Source of the DNA: Eutreptiella sp. 'Long Island Sound 2002'
Lineage: Eukaryota; Euglenozoa; Euglenophyceae; Eutreptiales; Eutreptiaceae
Assembly (NCBI GenBank): GCA_964036045.1
Contig: OZ038385.1
Span: forward strand, 39,556,680 to 39,620,679
Reading direction: 5' to 3'
Length of the DNA: 64,000 bases
In this document: positions 25,363 through 37,284 of the stretch, one piece after another
Layout of the letters: every line of letters starts with the position of its first letter
Position numbering within the stretch: the stretch's first letter is position 1
Made by a program: the position numbers and the translations under genes
The notes under the pieces: generated by a model
Told to the model about the DNA's origin: nothing
Seen by the model: the letters and a program-made list of their open reading frames with translations, nothing else
Databases searched by the model: none

Positions 25363-25667
25363 ACAAACAACGCACACACATGCTCAAATGCACAAGCCTC
25401 TCTGTTGCCTGACGACCATGGGATGCTGACACTGAACGCTGCAGGCTGCTGCTTGCTGCTGCTTGCCCAAAGGGACAGCCAGTGCATTGGTCCTCGTTGT
25501 ATGGGGCTGCCCCCAAGTGGAAGCCTCAAAAAGGGGACAATGCGATGCTCGGCATCTCGGCCCAGTACCCCCCGGCACCGGTCAGTCTCGCCCACAGGGG
25601 TCATGCATGACGTACCCAGCCCACACGGCCCCAGCACACCGCGCAACAACGTGCCGCACAAACACAC

Positions 25668-25795
25668 CTTCACTGCGGCAACAGCGGTGGTCAGGGCCTG
25701 TTCCTCGGCCTCCAAACGCCTGCATTCCGCCACCTGCTGCCGCATTGCTGACACTTGGCGCTCTGCCTCGTGCCTCAGTGCCATCAATTCGCGGG
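25668..25795 (-). CDS. Coiled-coil gene, exon 10
   Basis: Acceptor GTCGACTCAG, donor GTGAAG|GTGTGT. Phase 1 in, phase 0 out, matching exons 9 and 11. Heptad-rich sequence, for example ALRHEAERQVSAMRQQVAEC. Confidence 0.85.
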
Positions 25796-26766
25796 CTGAG
25801 TCGACACAAGACGGGAAATGCAGGGGGTCCCTGGGTGCAGGGCCCTACAAATCCCTTTCCCTCTGCAGCTGTTGGGGTCCAAGCGCCCGGACGTCAGGAA
25901 TGAGGTGCACTTCATTCAATTTCAAAGACAGCATCCGCCTGATCGGAGTGGCGCAGGACGATTATCAATTCAGACGAAAAACGGGGGGCATCCAGGAGCC
26001 AGCCCGTAACTGGTGCACAAACTGATCAAGCGATAACATTGTGGTCTTGGCCTCAATCCGAGGCTACTGATGGCCGTTCTGAGCCAACCGGCGGCGGCTG
26101 TGGGCTCACCGACGGCGGTTGGACTGGACGGTTTCCCTGTCCACCACAAAACCGCCCCGGAGTCGCCCGCTCGTTGGGGAGCGGGGGCTGGTGGATCCTT
26201 CACTTCTTGACCCCCCCCCCTCCTTCGCTCAAGGTATGGAATACCCCACATCAATGAGGTCCGCGCACCTCCTGTGCCTACGACAAGGCTGCACTTGAGG
26301 TCGGCACTCAGATGGCAGCAACTGGTGCCTGGGCTGCAAAAGAGAGCGCCGCAGGTGGAAATGACGAACAGAACGGCCTCACAGACGCCAATTGTCCTTC
26401 AACGCTTCGTGGGGGGGGGGGACAGGCCGCACGCAGCAAAGCGCTCGACGGATATTTCGGAGACAGGTACCAGAGCAGATCAACGCCACAGGTGTCCCAC
26501 AGAACGGCGTGGCCACGGGCATGGCAGCTACTGCCACGCCTGAGCGCAATTACCAAGCACCCTCCCAAGAGCGCTGTCTTGGGAATGCAATGGTGGCACT
26601 GGTGCCTCCAGGCCCCCCCAACAAGCGACACCATGGGGCTGTAGAAATATCAGAGACACCCGGTTCTTCAGTGCCGCCAGCCTTCGACCGCAATTTGACG
26701 CGCTGTTCATCTAGAACAGGCCTGTATGCTCACCGCCACCACACTCACCCACTCACCACCGGGGCC

Positions 26767-26872
26767 TTGCAAAACGGGCAAAACGGTGCAAAACGGGTGC
26801 AAAACGGTGCAAAACGGTGCAAAACGGTGCAAAATGGGTGCAAAATGGGTGCAAAATGGGTGCAAATTGTTT
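26767..26872. repeat. Tandem repeat of about 11-12 bases (AAAACGGTGC)
   Basis: Nine or so copies of 'aaaacggtgc' / 'aaaatgggtgc' lie just downstream of the hAT exon. Confidence 0.85.
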
Positions 26873-26985
26873 GAATGGTCAAAAGCGAAGATGGGGAAAT
26901 GGCACATGGGCAGATTGGCAAATGGCAAATGGCAAATGGGCACATTGCAACACCATGGACATCATTTCCTTTTAGTATGCGGCTG

Positions 26986-27608
26986 TTATGAGGCATCCAC
27001 GACGCCGTTGAATCCAAATGAGACATACGCTTTGTGCAACGCATGTTGCATATTGTATTGCTTTTCTGAGCGCACATTTTTCCACATGGAAAAGGAGCGC
27101 TCCACGTCACACGAGGTGTGCGGAATGCACAAGCTTTGGATTGCATATGGATACATCGTGGGTAGGCGGTCTTTCATGCTATCCCACCATTGGTGAATAT
27201 CGAAATCACCGTTATCCGGGACCACACACGCCTTGTACAATGCCCACTCACCATTGTCGACCACCTGGGCCTGCACATTGTTGGGAAGCATCAGAGGGTA
27301 TGCAGCAGGGTCCATGGGCAGGTTGGGTAGTTGTCTGGGGTCAAAGATGCGTGCTTCTTTCGCAAAATCCATATGCTTGGAGACATATTTCCACAATTTT
27401 GCATGCACAGCTCCTAAGCACTCCAAAAACTGCTTGGTCCAATGGTTAACATCATGCACATTGGTACCACCGAGTGTCTTGCGATGCAAACGCACATTTG
27501 TGAGGTTGCGCAAAGTTTTTTGGGTTACCAACTCTTGCAATGTCGTGTGTAGTGCAAACATTCGGTTATACACACGATGCATCTGTGGTTTCCGCCGATT
27601 CTGAGGGC
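26986..27608 (-). mobile_element. hAT transposase, C-terminal exon with dimerisation domain
   Basis: The last 206 residues or so of a hAT-family transposase. The diagnostic hATC block is present: WW near the middle (HQWWDSMKDRLPTMYPYA), then IPHTSCDVERSFSMWK, the usual P-x-S/T-S..-ERxFS signature. An acceptor (TTGTATTCAG) lies just before 27608 and the frame ends with TAA. The DDE aspartates and BED zinc finger are not in this exon. The gene lies in the 4.7-kb intron 9 of the coiled-coil gene, on the same strand. It probably continues upstream to the exon at 28390-29064, but the catalytic middle is missing, so it looks inactive. Confidence 0.85.
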
Positions 27609-27920
27609 CTGAATACAACCCCAGCCATGCAAGCCGTACAAGACACGCAAGAGAAGTCCCCTTCCCACGCTGTTATGAAAAACTACACACCACCACTCAC
27701 CGACTGCAAAACGGGCAAAAATGGGAACTCACCGCACTCACCGAAAAGTCGGTGAGCATACACCCCTGCTAGAAGCATTCCAAACAGTGACACCGTGACT
27801 TGGAAGCGCCGCAGCCGCAGCATGCAACTTGGTCGCGTGCGCAAGGCCACGACAAAAAGCCTCAGACACCGATCTCCGCCGCACCGAGGACAATGCACTG
27901 TCCCTCTGCCCCTCCAATTG

Positions 27921-27925
<5 letters not shown>

Positions 27926-27962
<37 letters not shown>
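27926..27962. repeat. (TC)n microsatellite
   Basis: About 18 uninterrupted TC units between the two putative hAT exons. Confidence 0.95.
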
Positions 27963-27964
<2 letters not shown>

Positions 27965-28389
27965 TCTCTCTCTGTCCCGGTGCCTGCTTCTGTCAGCCCT
28001 TGCAGCCCCTTTTGGGCCAACGGCAAAACTCTTCACACATCACACGTATGCTTTTGGCAGCCATGGAGCCCCGCAGGGGCAACCGCCTGTCTCTGAGCCC
28101 TGCTGGTCATGTAACAAAGCGGTGCCATCCCCTGTGTCCACATGTGAACATCCCTTGTCCTTCCCCATCACAACCACAAACGACACTGTGCAAGGCTACA
28201 CTGTCGGCCCCGACCAGGGATGTGCTTATCAACGGTGGGAGGGGGCGCGGGGGGGGGGGGGGGCTGAAGTTAATTACGAGACCCCCCCACCCAGAATTGT
28301 CCACCCCCACCAGGGGGGGGGGGTTGGCCAGCCAACCACCCACCCACCCAGCCAGCCACCATTGGTCTGTTGGTGAACCGCTTTTGCAT

Positions 28390-29064
28390 TTCTTCAAAAA
28401 AACCATCGAACATCCGCCTCAAAGCATGCTTCATTTCCCCACCAATGTGCAGTTTCACACCACGGTGCACCTGGTGCAGGTTGTGCAACAACTGTTGTTG
28501 GTCGTGCAACACCCTCTGCAGCACAGCACCTTGTTTGGCAGCCGGGGCAGCCTGTGCACCACCTTGATCAGCCGCAGGTGCTCCTTGAGAGGTACTCGCA
28601 GATGCAGAGGAATTTGCTGCCGAATCGGTACAGTCAGTTGAAGGATTGGCACGCTCAGCTTCAGCAATTTGCCCCACTGCTGCCAGGGCCACGGCTGCGG
28701 CTTCGGCACCTGCAGCAGAATTCGTTAAAGGCTGATGAAAAAGGGTACTGCCGGAGGCGCTAGGACAATGTAGGCAAGCGCTGGGGAAGTGTAGCGAAGC
28801 GCTGGGGAAGTGTAGCGAAGCGCTGGGGAAGTGTAGGAGAGCGCTAGGGAAGTGTAGGAGAGCGCTAGGGAAATGTAGGGAAGCCCCAGCACAGGCGTCC
28901 ACACCGTCGCCGTTGTTGGTCTTTGGTGCCTCCCCCTCTTCGTGTGGCTGCGGACCATTGTCTGGATCGCTTCCGGGCATTGCCGCGCCTGCCGTTGGGG
29001 GCAGCAGCGTCTGGAGAAAGGCATCGAACTCTGTAGAATCCAGTTGGGGCTCATTGCCAGACAT
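28390..29064 (-). CDS. Hypothetical upstream exon, possibly of the hAT gene
   Basis: Begins at an ATG (MSGNEPQLDSTEFDAFLQTL) and runs about 225 codons. A repeated stretch (LHFPSA units, from a 20-24-base tandem repeat at 28770-28885) and an Ala/Ser-rich segment lead to a helical end (HALRRMFDGFFEEMQKRF). A donor is possible near 28390. Its position and strand fit a first exon of the hAT element at 26986-27608, but no hAT domain is visible, so this is inference. The tandem repeat has clearly expanded inside it. Confidence 0.4.
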
Positions 29065-30473
29065 GTCCCCTGTGAACATGAGTTTACGGGGTACGAACGG
29101 GCGGCACGGGAGACAACACAACGCACCGTGCGATGCAGACCCGGCATACCAATAGGATCCCACAGGAGGACTGAGGTTCGTTAGGGGTCAGCCACGCACC
29201 ATCTGCCGAATGATATCCGCTGCTGCCGGACCGGAGAGCCAGCAGGGACTAGCCGCATCCCGCGTCTGACCCAATGAGACCAGACAAGTAGCCCATCATA
29301 ATGCACGTCCCTGGTATTGGGGCCGTGGGCATGTGTCGCAGAATACATTTTCGCAAAGATTTGTGTTATATCTCTTCTGCGATTTTCCCCCAAGCGATAA
29401 CCATAACGGCTGAGTAAGAGTCGTTTCGGGGGAGAGTGGGGGGCGTACATGTGTCCGTGGTGGCAACCTCCACTCTGAAAACAAGCATGCACTTCTGGGT
29501 GTGGCCTGATACAGTAGGAGTAGCAAGTCTGATTCAAGCATCCCGTTGCCACCCTCATCTCGATAGGCACGAGACAAAATGATTTGCATGGGCTGTGGGT
29601 CAACGACACCTACAACAGCTGCCAACGTCTTGCAATCCCAAGCCTCGGGTACGATATGCCCACAGCTATTCAGCCATCGGCAGCAAATATGGGTGGTACA
29701 CCCCTGGATGCTCCCTACTCTCCCCCGTAGCACTTCAGTCTTGCGGCTGCCCAGGAATTCAGTGCATCACCACGAGTTAAACAATTGTGAACACAACGTC
29801 CGCACGTACACACAGGACACATTTGGATCTTGGGAGACGCACTGGATTCAAACTTTCTGAATTTGGGGACCATAAGCTTCACATTTTGCAATGGTTGGGA
29901 TACATACTAACTTCCAGTCTGGGGGGGGGGTGAGAGGATTGAATGAGATGACAAACAGAAGCAGACGCAGAAACAGCAACTGAAGCTGCATTGAGGCCAT
30001 GCACCCCACAGGCTGAATTGACTGTGCATCGTTATTCTCCAAAGCAGGCCTGGCTGAACCTCGAAAGCAGACAGAAAAAACAATACCGTACTGAGACAAA
30101 GCCAGACAGTGCACACAGACAGACAGTGCAAACATCACCCCAACTTGGGTCTGGGGGGTGAATGGGACAGATGGAAAGAGGTGCTTAGGGCAGCCGACGG
30201 CGGTTGGAGGGTAACCGACGGCGGTTGGGGGATAGCTGGCGACGGTTGAGGAGTTGTTTTGCCCCCCTCCCCCTCGCCACCAAACCGCTGTCGGGTAACA
30301 CCCGAATATGTGTATGGTCAGTGGGCTTGTTCCAAGGGACGGTGTCCTCATATCTTGGTGCAGCGGGTCGAGGGGTGTCATTGTGTGCTCTTCCTGGCTG
30401 GTTCGCCGACATGGCGCGTCAGAAATGACTGGCAACATGGCAGTCTGTAACCGGAAGGCTTCGGAATTGAGAC

Positions 30474-30570
30474 CTGCAGAAAGATGCAGCTGCTCGATAA
30501 CGCGGAGGGCCTCCTGCAAATACTTCCGCTGGGCATTCAACACCGGGATATTCTTGGCGTGAACTGCGGC
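30474..30570 (-). CDS. Coiled-coil gene, exon 9
   Basis: Acceptor CTCCGCAG, donor CTGCAG|GTCTCA, phase 0 in and phase 1 out. The 32 residues include NAQRKYLQEALRVIEQLHL, an amphipathic helix. The next intron is 4.7 kb and contains a hAT element and a TC microsatellite. Confidence 0.85.
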
Positions 30571-31124
30571 CTGCGGAGCACAACCCCACTCATGACCAGC
30601 GGTCACAAGCGCACGCGCATCCACATCCCCAACTCCGTGACGCCCGGAGCCCAAAGGCCTGGGCCAATCCGCAGCTGCTGTCGGGTGTTCCCATCCCCCG
30701 GAGGCTTGCCCTTGTTCCAATGGGTTCACGGTCGTGGCTCTTGCGGTTGGTGCCTAAGGGCCCCCGTTGGGGAATACCCCCCTGAGCCCCGTGTCGTTTG
30801 GAATGCAGCCCCGACAAAGAGGGTTTTGCAAAGCGCCATGTTTTCGCCCGATTGCAACGTCCTCTAGGGGAGGGAGCCGTGGGCGTGGGACGCACGGCGC
30901 AACCATTGGAGCAACTGGTTGGAGCTGCTTCACCCGCAGTCCTCCGGGAAAACCCTGAAGGATTTTCCTGCTTCACACACTGTACCGCAGCATCCATTCA
31001 CGACAGCACATTGACCAGGAGTACAGCGGTGCGCCATGGCGTAATTGTGGTTGCATTGCCTCAATTGATCGAGCACACATCGAGGACCCACCCATACAGG
31101 TAAACCATCACAACAATCATAGAC

Positions 31125-31236
31125 CTGAGCCTCAATACGCAGCAGGGTGGCGTCCAACTCCGAACATGCCCCCTGCAACTGCTGCAAGCGACGACTACTG
31201 CACTGGATCTCATCTCCGAGCTCTTGCAGCTTCTCT
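31125..31236 (-). CDS. Coiled-coil gene, exon 8
   Basis: Acceptor TTTGCACACAG, donor CTCAG|GTCTATG. It enters in phase 2 from exon 7 (AG+A gives Arg) and leaves in phase 0. It encodes 38 residues with a clear coil (LQELGDEIQCSSRRLQQLQG). A 1.74-kb intron separates it from exon 7. Confidence 0.85.
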
Positions 31237-31239
31237 CTG

Positions 31240-32320
31240 TGTGCAAAGTCGATGGCAAGGTATACAAGTGTAAGCAGTTTGGCAAAACACGTCGCCAGCA
31301 ACCCCTTGTAGTGACCGACCGATCACAGTGCCCGCTGGTCTAGAGTGACACCCTCGATGGCTCATGGTGTTGGTTGGCTCACCTCACATCTTACACACTT
31401 GAGAAGCGCATTCCGCGAGGCGTGGAGTCTGCGCGTAGTGTGCGTCAAGCCCCCTACTTACCGGATTGTGCTCAGAGCCCGCCCGGAATCCAACTGTACA
31501 CTGACTAAAGGTGTAGAGGGAGCAGCCGGGCACTCCCACGGGATCAAAGCAAATATCGTGTCTCCGGCGAGCACGCATCACGCGGTAAAACTCCCCGCCA
31601 AACCGCCCTTGAGCTGCTACCCATACTTCGTCCTACGCGCAACGCACTTGCGGAATTCACCGTCATGTCCCGCTTCACAGCGCATGCCTGGCGTGGCGGC
31701 AGAACAGGTGGTTGAGAAGAGAAAGAGGCAAACCCAATGTCTGTTCAGAGGATGATTTTGTTGAGAGGCTGAGAAATTTAATGACGCTATCCTAGGGATA
31801 GCGCCCCCCCCCCCGCCTGCCGGTCCGCCGGCCACCCAAACCTCAGCTTGGTCAACAATAAACCACAGTGACACACATTGTTCTCAGGAAACTAAGTCTT
31901 TTCTCTTGAAGAGCCAAGCACCACATGCCTCCAACAAATCGATGATAATGGACCACGAAACACAAACCAAACAGCTTAGCAGAATGTTTTGGAGTTGCCC
32001 GTGACATTCGGGCACCTTGACCACCATAAATGAAGTGAATTTTCGAAATGCTCCACAGAAATTGGAATTCGCTGTGTCGAGAAAAACTGCTGCTCCCCAG
32101 CGGTGTTTGGGGAGAGGGGGGGGGGGCGCGTTCCGGACCTACACTTCAACTTCCCCGGTGGTGTTCTACAAAACACATCACACTGTGGGGGTGCGTCGTC
32201 AGCTTGTAGGAACACGGCAGGTTTGGCGCCTTATGGCCATTAGGCTGGTGCTGCAGGCCGAGCGCAAGGCCTCTCTCTTCGGTCAGGCTCTGCACACAGG
32301 GTTATTCATTGGGACAAAGA
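31240..32320. other. Intron 7 of the coiled-coil gene, left part
   Basis: No exon or mobile-element domain seen. There are C and G runs near 31803 and 32118, and short ORFs only. Confidence 0.5.
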
Positions 32321-32321
32321 G

Positions 32322-32407
32322 GACTCGGGCGGGATTCGAACCCACGTCTCCCCGGGAACCCACACGGCTTGGAAAAGCTGGCACTCTAACCTATGAGCTG
32401 CCTGTTC
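32322..32407 (-). repeat. tRNA-like element with perfect B box
   Basis: On the minus strand an A-box-like stretch (cagctcataggttagagtgc) is followed by the perfect T-arm gggttcgaatccc (32343-32331). Class II spacing. The 5' acceptor does not pair with the 3' one, so it is probably SINE-derived rather than a working tRNA. Confidence 0.5.
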
Positions 32408-32979
32408 TGACGCACGAGCGTCGTCCTACGGCACATTCTGGAACACGATGCCTGGGCTGCATACATCGTATGCACATGCCTTGCCACGCGCGCCTTCAAA
32501 ACTCCCACAAAGGGGCGGCGCGGGGGACTTGCGCTCCACCGGAAGCGGTCCAAAGGGCATAGGGGGACCTGGGACGTACACTCGGTCGACCGACAAGCAC
32601 CGTTTTCCACGCATCAAGCTCTGGCTGGGAGACACTCGTGGCCGGGCGGAGAGGGGGGTTGAGACCTCAACCGAACCCCAATACCCGCCTCACCATCTGT
32701 CTACGAGACCGTGCACGAGCACACAAACACGCTTTGGCGGACTTCTGTGCACGCCATCCGGCAAGAAGATGACATCGGTGCATCCCATGCACACGGGGAC
32801 CACACAAGACGAGTGACAGAAGAAGAGAGAAGGAAGGGAAGAATGAGGGATGGAGGGCGTCGTGGCTCAACCGGGTCTGTTTTGGAGCAAAAAAAGATGC
32901 CCTCAATTGAGACCGTGGAGTACGTTGCGTTGCCTCTGTGCTTCTAGTCTCCCCTCCCCAGCATGGTTGGCTTGCTCAC

Positions 32980-35543
32980 CTGGCGCTCTCAGGAATGTTA
33001 TCACGGGCCATCGCTTGGCAAATGATGTTTAGTAGTTGTTCGAAGCCTGCGGCTGCGCTCCCGGGGTCTTGGATTGCATCCTGTGACACCGGCGCCTTGG
33101 AGGCATGCAAGTGTGACGGCCGAATACGGTTTTGGGGTCTCTCCAACCTGTATCCCATAACATACGGCCAAGCCCTCGGGAACGTGAGGCAAATCTTGAA
33201 CGGCATCGTAATCTGCAAGTAGCGCCTTGAAAGTGGCCACGTTCTTCACTGAGCATTGCTGCACGTATTGTTGTGCATCGGCATACACTTTCTCGGCTAG
33301 AGAAACACAAATTGAGGAAATCGTACATTGTTGCATCAAAGATTTACTTTGGAATAAGCAAAATGAGCGGGCCAACAAATTCTCATGTCTCATCACATGT
33401 GCAAAGATGAGTTTGACAAACTATGTGACCGCGCTTGAGAGCTCATCGCTCATGATAAAGTTTCATGTCGTGTAGTCATTTCGAAATTCTCATGAAAATT
33501 ACATCTCCAAATTTCATGAAATTGGACCGCACGCACCTCAAGCATTTCGTAACACCCGGCAACAAAGTGGTCTCGCGTGACCGAGTCTTTTCGTTCTAGC
33601 AGGTTGGGTCTTGTGGCACTTCGTCCCTCGCCCAAGGGGGCCCCACGAAAGCAAAGGAGATTCACCCCAACCTCAAATTTGATGATGATGATGATGAACA
33701 CTTTGCGCTTTGGTAGCTTCACAAAATTGATACGGATGAAGACTTCATGATTCAACACCTCAAAATTCAAGCGCTCACGGTTGTCACCTTACCATGGCTG
33801 AGCTGAACACACCTTGAACCATCCACAATGGTTACAACACGCACATTTTGGCGCGCCATTGCACATGAAGTTCCACAACGGTAAATTGTTGCCAAGTCAT
33901 ATCAATTGTTTCATCGTGTTGATGAAAAAAGCTTGCCTAGGAGCTTACCCATGTCACGACACTGTCCGATGACCCCCCCCCCCCGGCCCCTCCATGTCAT
34001 GGTGGCACAGGCGACACAGGTGACACAAGTGACATAAGTGCCACTCATCCTAATACACGAACCATTGCGCGGAAACGACACAGCCCAAGACTGCCCCCCA
34101 CCCCCCATGTCATGGTGGCACAGCCGGCACAGATGACACGGGTGACACAAGTGCCACTCATCCTCTTACACGAACCATTGCGCGGCGGCCCCGTGACACG
34201 ATACAGCCCCCCCCCCCCCCCATCCCATGGCTGGGTAAGCTCCCTAGTATGGAAATTTAACATAGAAAAGAAATTTCGCTTGCAAATGCGGTTTGAATCC
34301 TAGTGTGGTCATGGAGTCGAGTGCCGCTCCAAGACTTTGCCCTTGGTCCTTAGCGTACATGTGGGCGCGTGCGACCGAAATTGAAAATGGCGGTTTTCGC
34401 AAGGCCATTGGGTGGATGTGTGTGTGCGCCACGTGTGCCGAATCGTTATTCGCACCATCACGGTCCACCGTCCGTCCTCAGGAAAGGCACGTATGCCACA
34501 CGTCAAGCGACTTGAGACGGAGGGTATCACCTGAAACACTTGATTCCTGGTAGGCGAGGATCTCGTGATCCAATTGGGAGCACACGGCTTGCAACTCATC
34601 GTGGAGGGTGTCCTCATCTTGGAAAGGAGGGGTCGCAACCACGGGTCCATTGACGGCAAGTACGTGAAAAGATGTGCTACCGTCGAAAACACGGCCTCAA
34701 CTCGGATCCGGGTTGTTTCCCCCCATGAGATATCTCGGAATCTCGCCATGGTATTTGCTGTGAGGAAGAGCACCTTGCATGAACTTCTCCGTGCCGTAAC
34801 GGTTTGAAAAGCATTTCGCTTGGCGATGCAAATCATCCGATCTACACAAAGAGAAAAACCATGACACAATTACGAGAGGGCCCCGCCGCATGTTGTGCTC
34901 CCCCGGAACGAGATTCGCTTAGCTTTGACACATGCATGAAACCCAACACCTTTTGGTCCGCGATTCACACGCATACTTCAACTTCAAAGCCGATAAAACC
35001 TCCTCGTACCTCGCGAGTAAAGCACGCCAATCCATATTATGGGATTCAACTAGAGCGACGGAGGAGAGGTGCTCAACACACGTGCTTCTTGGATACGTAT
35101 TAGAATTGCGTGACGGGGGGACACACGGGGTCGCACACCTTTTGTTGCCACTTCGGCCAGGGACGTTGTCTCAGATTGCATAGCTTCACACTTGTCCTCT
35201 ACTTCACGAAGCAACTTCTCTTTCGAAGCTAGGCTTTCATCGCATTGTCGTTTCAATGCTTCCAAAGAGGCTTTGCTTTTCACTTGTTGCGCGCGGACTT
35301 CTCTCAACAAACTCGTTTGCTTCTCCAAGCCTTCGAGAAGGTTTTCCTTTCAACGTGTGGAACGTACGGATTCGTCGGACGAAGGGAGGGCGAGCCCGAA
35401 ATTGCGGCGAGTCTTCAGGTTTGTGCATAAGAAGGAAGCCACAACACACCTTCGCCGCTATTTCCAATTGTCCAGCGTGCTTGGCGGACGCAATTTGATC
35501 ATATTTCTGTCGCACAGCTTGAAGCGCAGTGGGTTTCTGGACC
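32980..35543 (-). CDS. Large coiled-coil protein gene, exons 1-7 (of the part visible)
   Basis: These are the first seven recognisable exons of a minus-strand gene running down to about 15.7 kb: 35543-35450, 35346-35139, 35049-34950, 34841-34774, 34617-34531, 33296-33166 and 33080-32980. Every junction has AG before and GT after, and all phases match (0, 1, 2, 1, 1, 0, 2). Exon 2 is a classic heptad coil (LLREVRAQQVKSKASLEAL). Exon 3 reads WRALLARYEEVLSALKLKY and exon 6 contains KVYADAQQYVQQC. Introns 1-4 and 6 are 90-160 bases; intron 5 is 1.2 kb. I do not recognise the family. A structural protein of cilia, centrosome, trafficking or autophagy would fit, but this is guesswork. The 5' end must lie beyond the retroelement at 35.8-40.2 kb. 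Confidence 0.85.
33300..34530. other. Intron 5 of the coiled-coil gene
   Basis: Contains two related C/G-rich blocks at 33960-34060 and 34090-34215 that repeat 'gtgccactcatcct' and 'catgtcatggtggcacag'. No gene. Confidence 0.55.
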
Positions 35544-35831
35544 CTGGCGCGGTTCACTAAGGGGTGATATCATTTATTAATCAATCTCAAAGCCACAAAT
35601 CTTTTTTTAACTTGATCACCTGGGCCTCTGGATGCTGTTTTGGATTGCATGAATTCCTGGGTGTCTCAGGCGCTCGGCATGCCAGGGAGTGCGCATGCAG
35701 GCTGCCGCGAAAAGATGCGATATGTTGGAGAACAGGGGTCCGGATGAATTAAAGAAAAAAAGAATAAGAGCTGAGTAATTCTTTTGGGAAACCATTAATA
35801 TACTGTTTTGACTTTACTTTTTACTGCTTTG

Positions 35832-36045
35832 CGGCTTACTGTGGTTACAAAGTGATTTACAGTATAATAACATCGACGAAAAACGAAAATGTAAAATGTA
35901 AATGTTAAAAAAGAATAATGTGGCCGAAAAATGGATACTGTGGTTACAAAGTGATTTACAGTATAATAACGTCAACGAAAAACGAAAATGTAAAATGTAA
36001 ATGTTAAAAAAGAATAATGTGGCCAAAAAATGGATAATGTAAAAT
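35832..36045. repeat. Direct repeats of about 108 bases flanking the retroelement
   Basis: The unit containing 'ggttacaaagtgatttacag' and 'aaaacgaaaatgtaaaatgt' occurs twice in a row (35843 and 35942). The first 20 bases recur inverted at 38645-38665 and 40213-40233, so this belongs to the ends of the element carrying the reverse transcriptase. Confidence 0.8.
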
Positions 36046-36265
36046 GTCATTTTTTAATGGACGGTGGTCTCGGATAATGTAATTGGATGTTTTTCTCAAT
36101 TTTTGCTTCGGCGCCTTTGGCGCCCCATGTGGACTTCCTCCGTTTATTTTTTTCTATCTTTTTTTTTTCTTCTTTTTTTCTTCTTTTTTTTGTGGACTCC
36201 CTCTCACCCCTTGGAAGGCACATAAGACAAGCAGTACACCAAAGCAACACTGATCTGAAGTATGA

Positions 36266-36745
36266 CTAAAGCATTGTCACCGTGCTAGTCCCTCTTGGGT
36301 CGCTTGATGCGCCTCCCTGACCGAGTGAAGCAATGGTGGACACAATGGGAACAAGAACTGTAGGACTTGGGGTTAAAGAAGGGGCGGACTCCGGCTCTTG
36401 ACTCTCACCTAAAGCAATCGCTCGAATAGCTTGATAAAGGTCATCTTCATGCTTCGAAATCAAAGACTTGCGGCCAAAAGCTCCCTTTCTAATTGGATTA
36501 GAAGAAACCTTGTATTCAACATCTTTACCCCATGGCAAACCACACTTCAAAGCAAGCTCTCCACAACGATTCAAAAATTGGGCCTCTCTCTTTTGCCTCT
36601 CAACTCTCTCACGGTCATTAGCCTTCTTAATTTCACGAACTTCGCTTAGAGTGGTTGTCCTCGGTTTGGGGATAGGCGCAAGGAAGAAATGGAGAAGCAA
36701 TTGTTTGGGCTTCTTTTTTTCTTCTTGTACACCCACATTGAACAA
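36266..36745 (-). CDS. Hypothetical ORF, 159 residues
   Basis: Not recognised. A charged helical first half (REIKKANDRERVERQKREAQ) is followed by ELALKCGLPWGKDVEYKV and a Ser/Pro/Thr-rich tail. It lies among the flanking repeats of the retroelement on the opposite strand to the reverse transcriptase. It could be an accessory ORF of that element, or an exon of the coiled-coil gene. Neither can be shown. Confidence 0.35.
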   Translation of the reverse strand: MFNVGVQEEKKKPKQLLLHFFLAPIPKPRTTTLSEVREIKKANDRERVERQKREAQFLNRCGELALKCGLPWGKDVEYKVSSNPIRKGAFGRKSLISKHEDDLYQAIRAIALGESQEPESAPSLTPSPTVLVPIVSTIASLGQGGASSDPRGTSTVTML

Positions 36746-36869
36746 TTACTCATCTTCTTCCATTGGTTCATTCCATTGGTTCATTCCTTGGTTCATCCTG
36801 TGAGGGAGATTTATTTTCATTATGAACCCAAACTCATCATTGTGAAATGCTTTAAAAAACGAAAACAAG

Positions 36870-37030
36870 AAATACCATTCCCAATGTAATAATAGTCCAA
36901 AACACGAAATTCGCAAATTGAAGTCTGTTGATGCGCAGAACTGTGCTGTGCGATCGCTCCGATCCCTGCAGGCCGCTGCGCCGATCGCTGCTGAAAATGG
37001 GCGCTGATCGGCGATCGCTGCTGAAATTTT
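36870..37030. repeat. Retroelement-associated block, copy 1 (copy 2 at 39825-39985)
   Basis: From 'ataccattcccaatgtaata' through 'gcgatcgct' rich sequence, this block recurs in the same orientation 2.95 kb downstream, with small deletions. The neighbouring 'ttttgcttcggcgcctt' block at about 36085-36140 recurs at 39775-39825. Confidence 0.85.
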
Positions 37031-37180
37031 AAAAAAAAGTGCAAGTACCAGGAACCGAACCAATGTCTGCCAAGTCGTAAGGGAAAACCCCGCGACTTAG
37101 ATTACCCCGCCTGTTGGACTGGCGCGCGCCGATGCGCGCCGAAATCTGACTGCGCACCAGTCCTCCCAAACGGAAAAAAT

Positions 37181-37262
37181 GGGAGTAGGCGGGACTCGAA
37201 CCGCCGCAGTACTCCCTCCTACACATAATACACCCGGTTTTACCCATTGGACCATTGGTTCG
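37181..37262 (-). repeat. tRNA-like element
   Basis: On the minus strand an A box resembling Gln/Glu tRNAs (tggtccaatggg, 37254-37243) is followed by the B box ggttcgagtcc (37202-37192). The stems pair imperfectly, so this is probably a SINE head or tRNA pseudogene. Confidence 0.45.
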
Positions 37263-37284
37263 CCTGCGCCGTCGCCCGAAAATA

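Noticed and set aside
29296-29733. 145-residue minus-strand frame
   Set aside because: Some protein-like composition, but no domain, no phase fit with the coiled-coil exons and no splice support.
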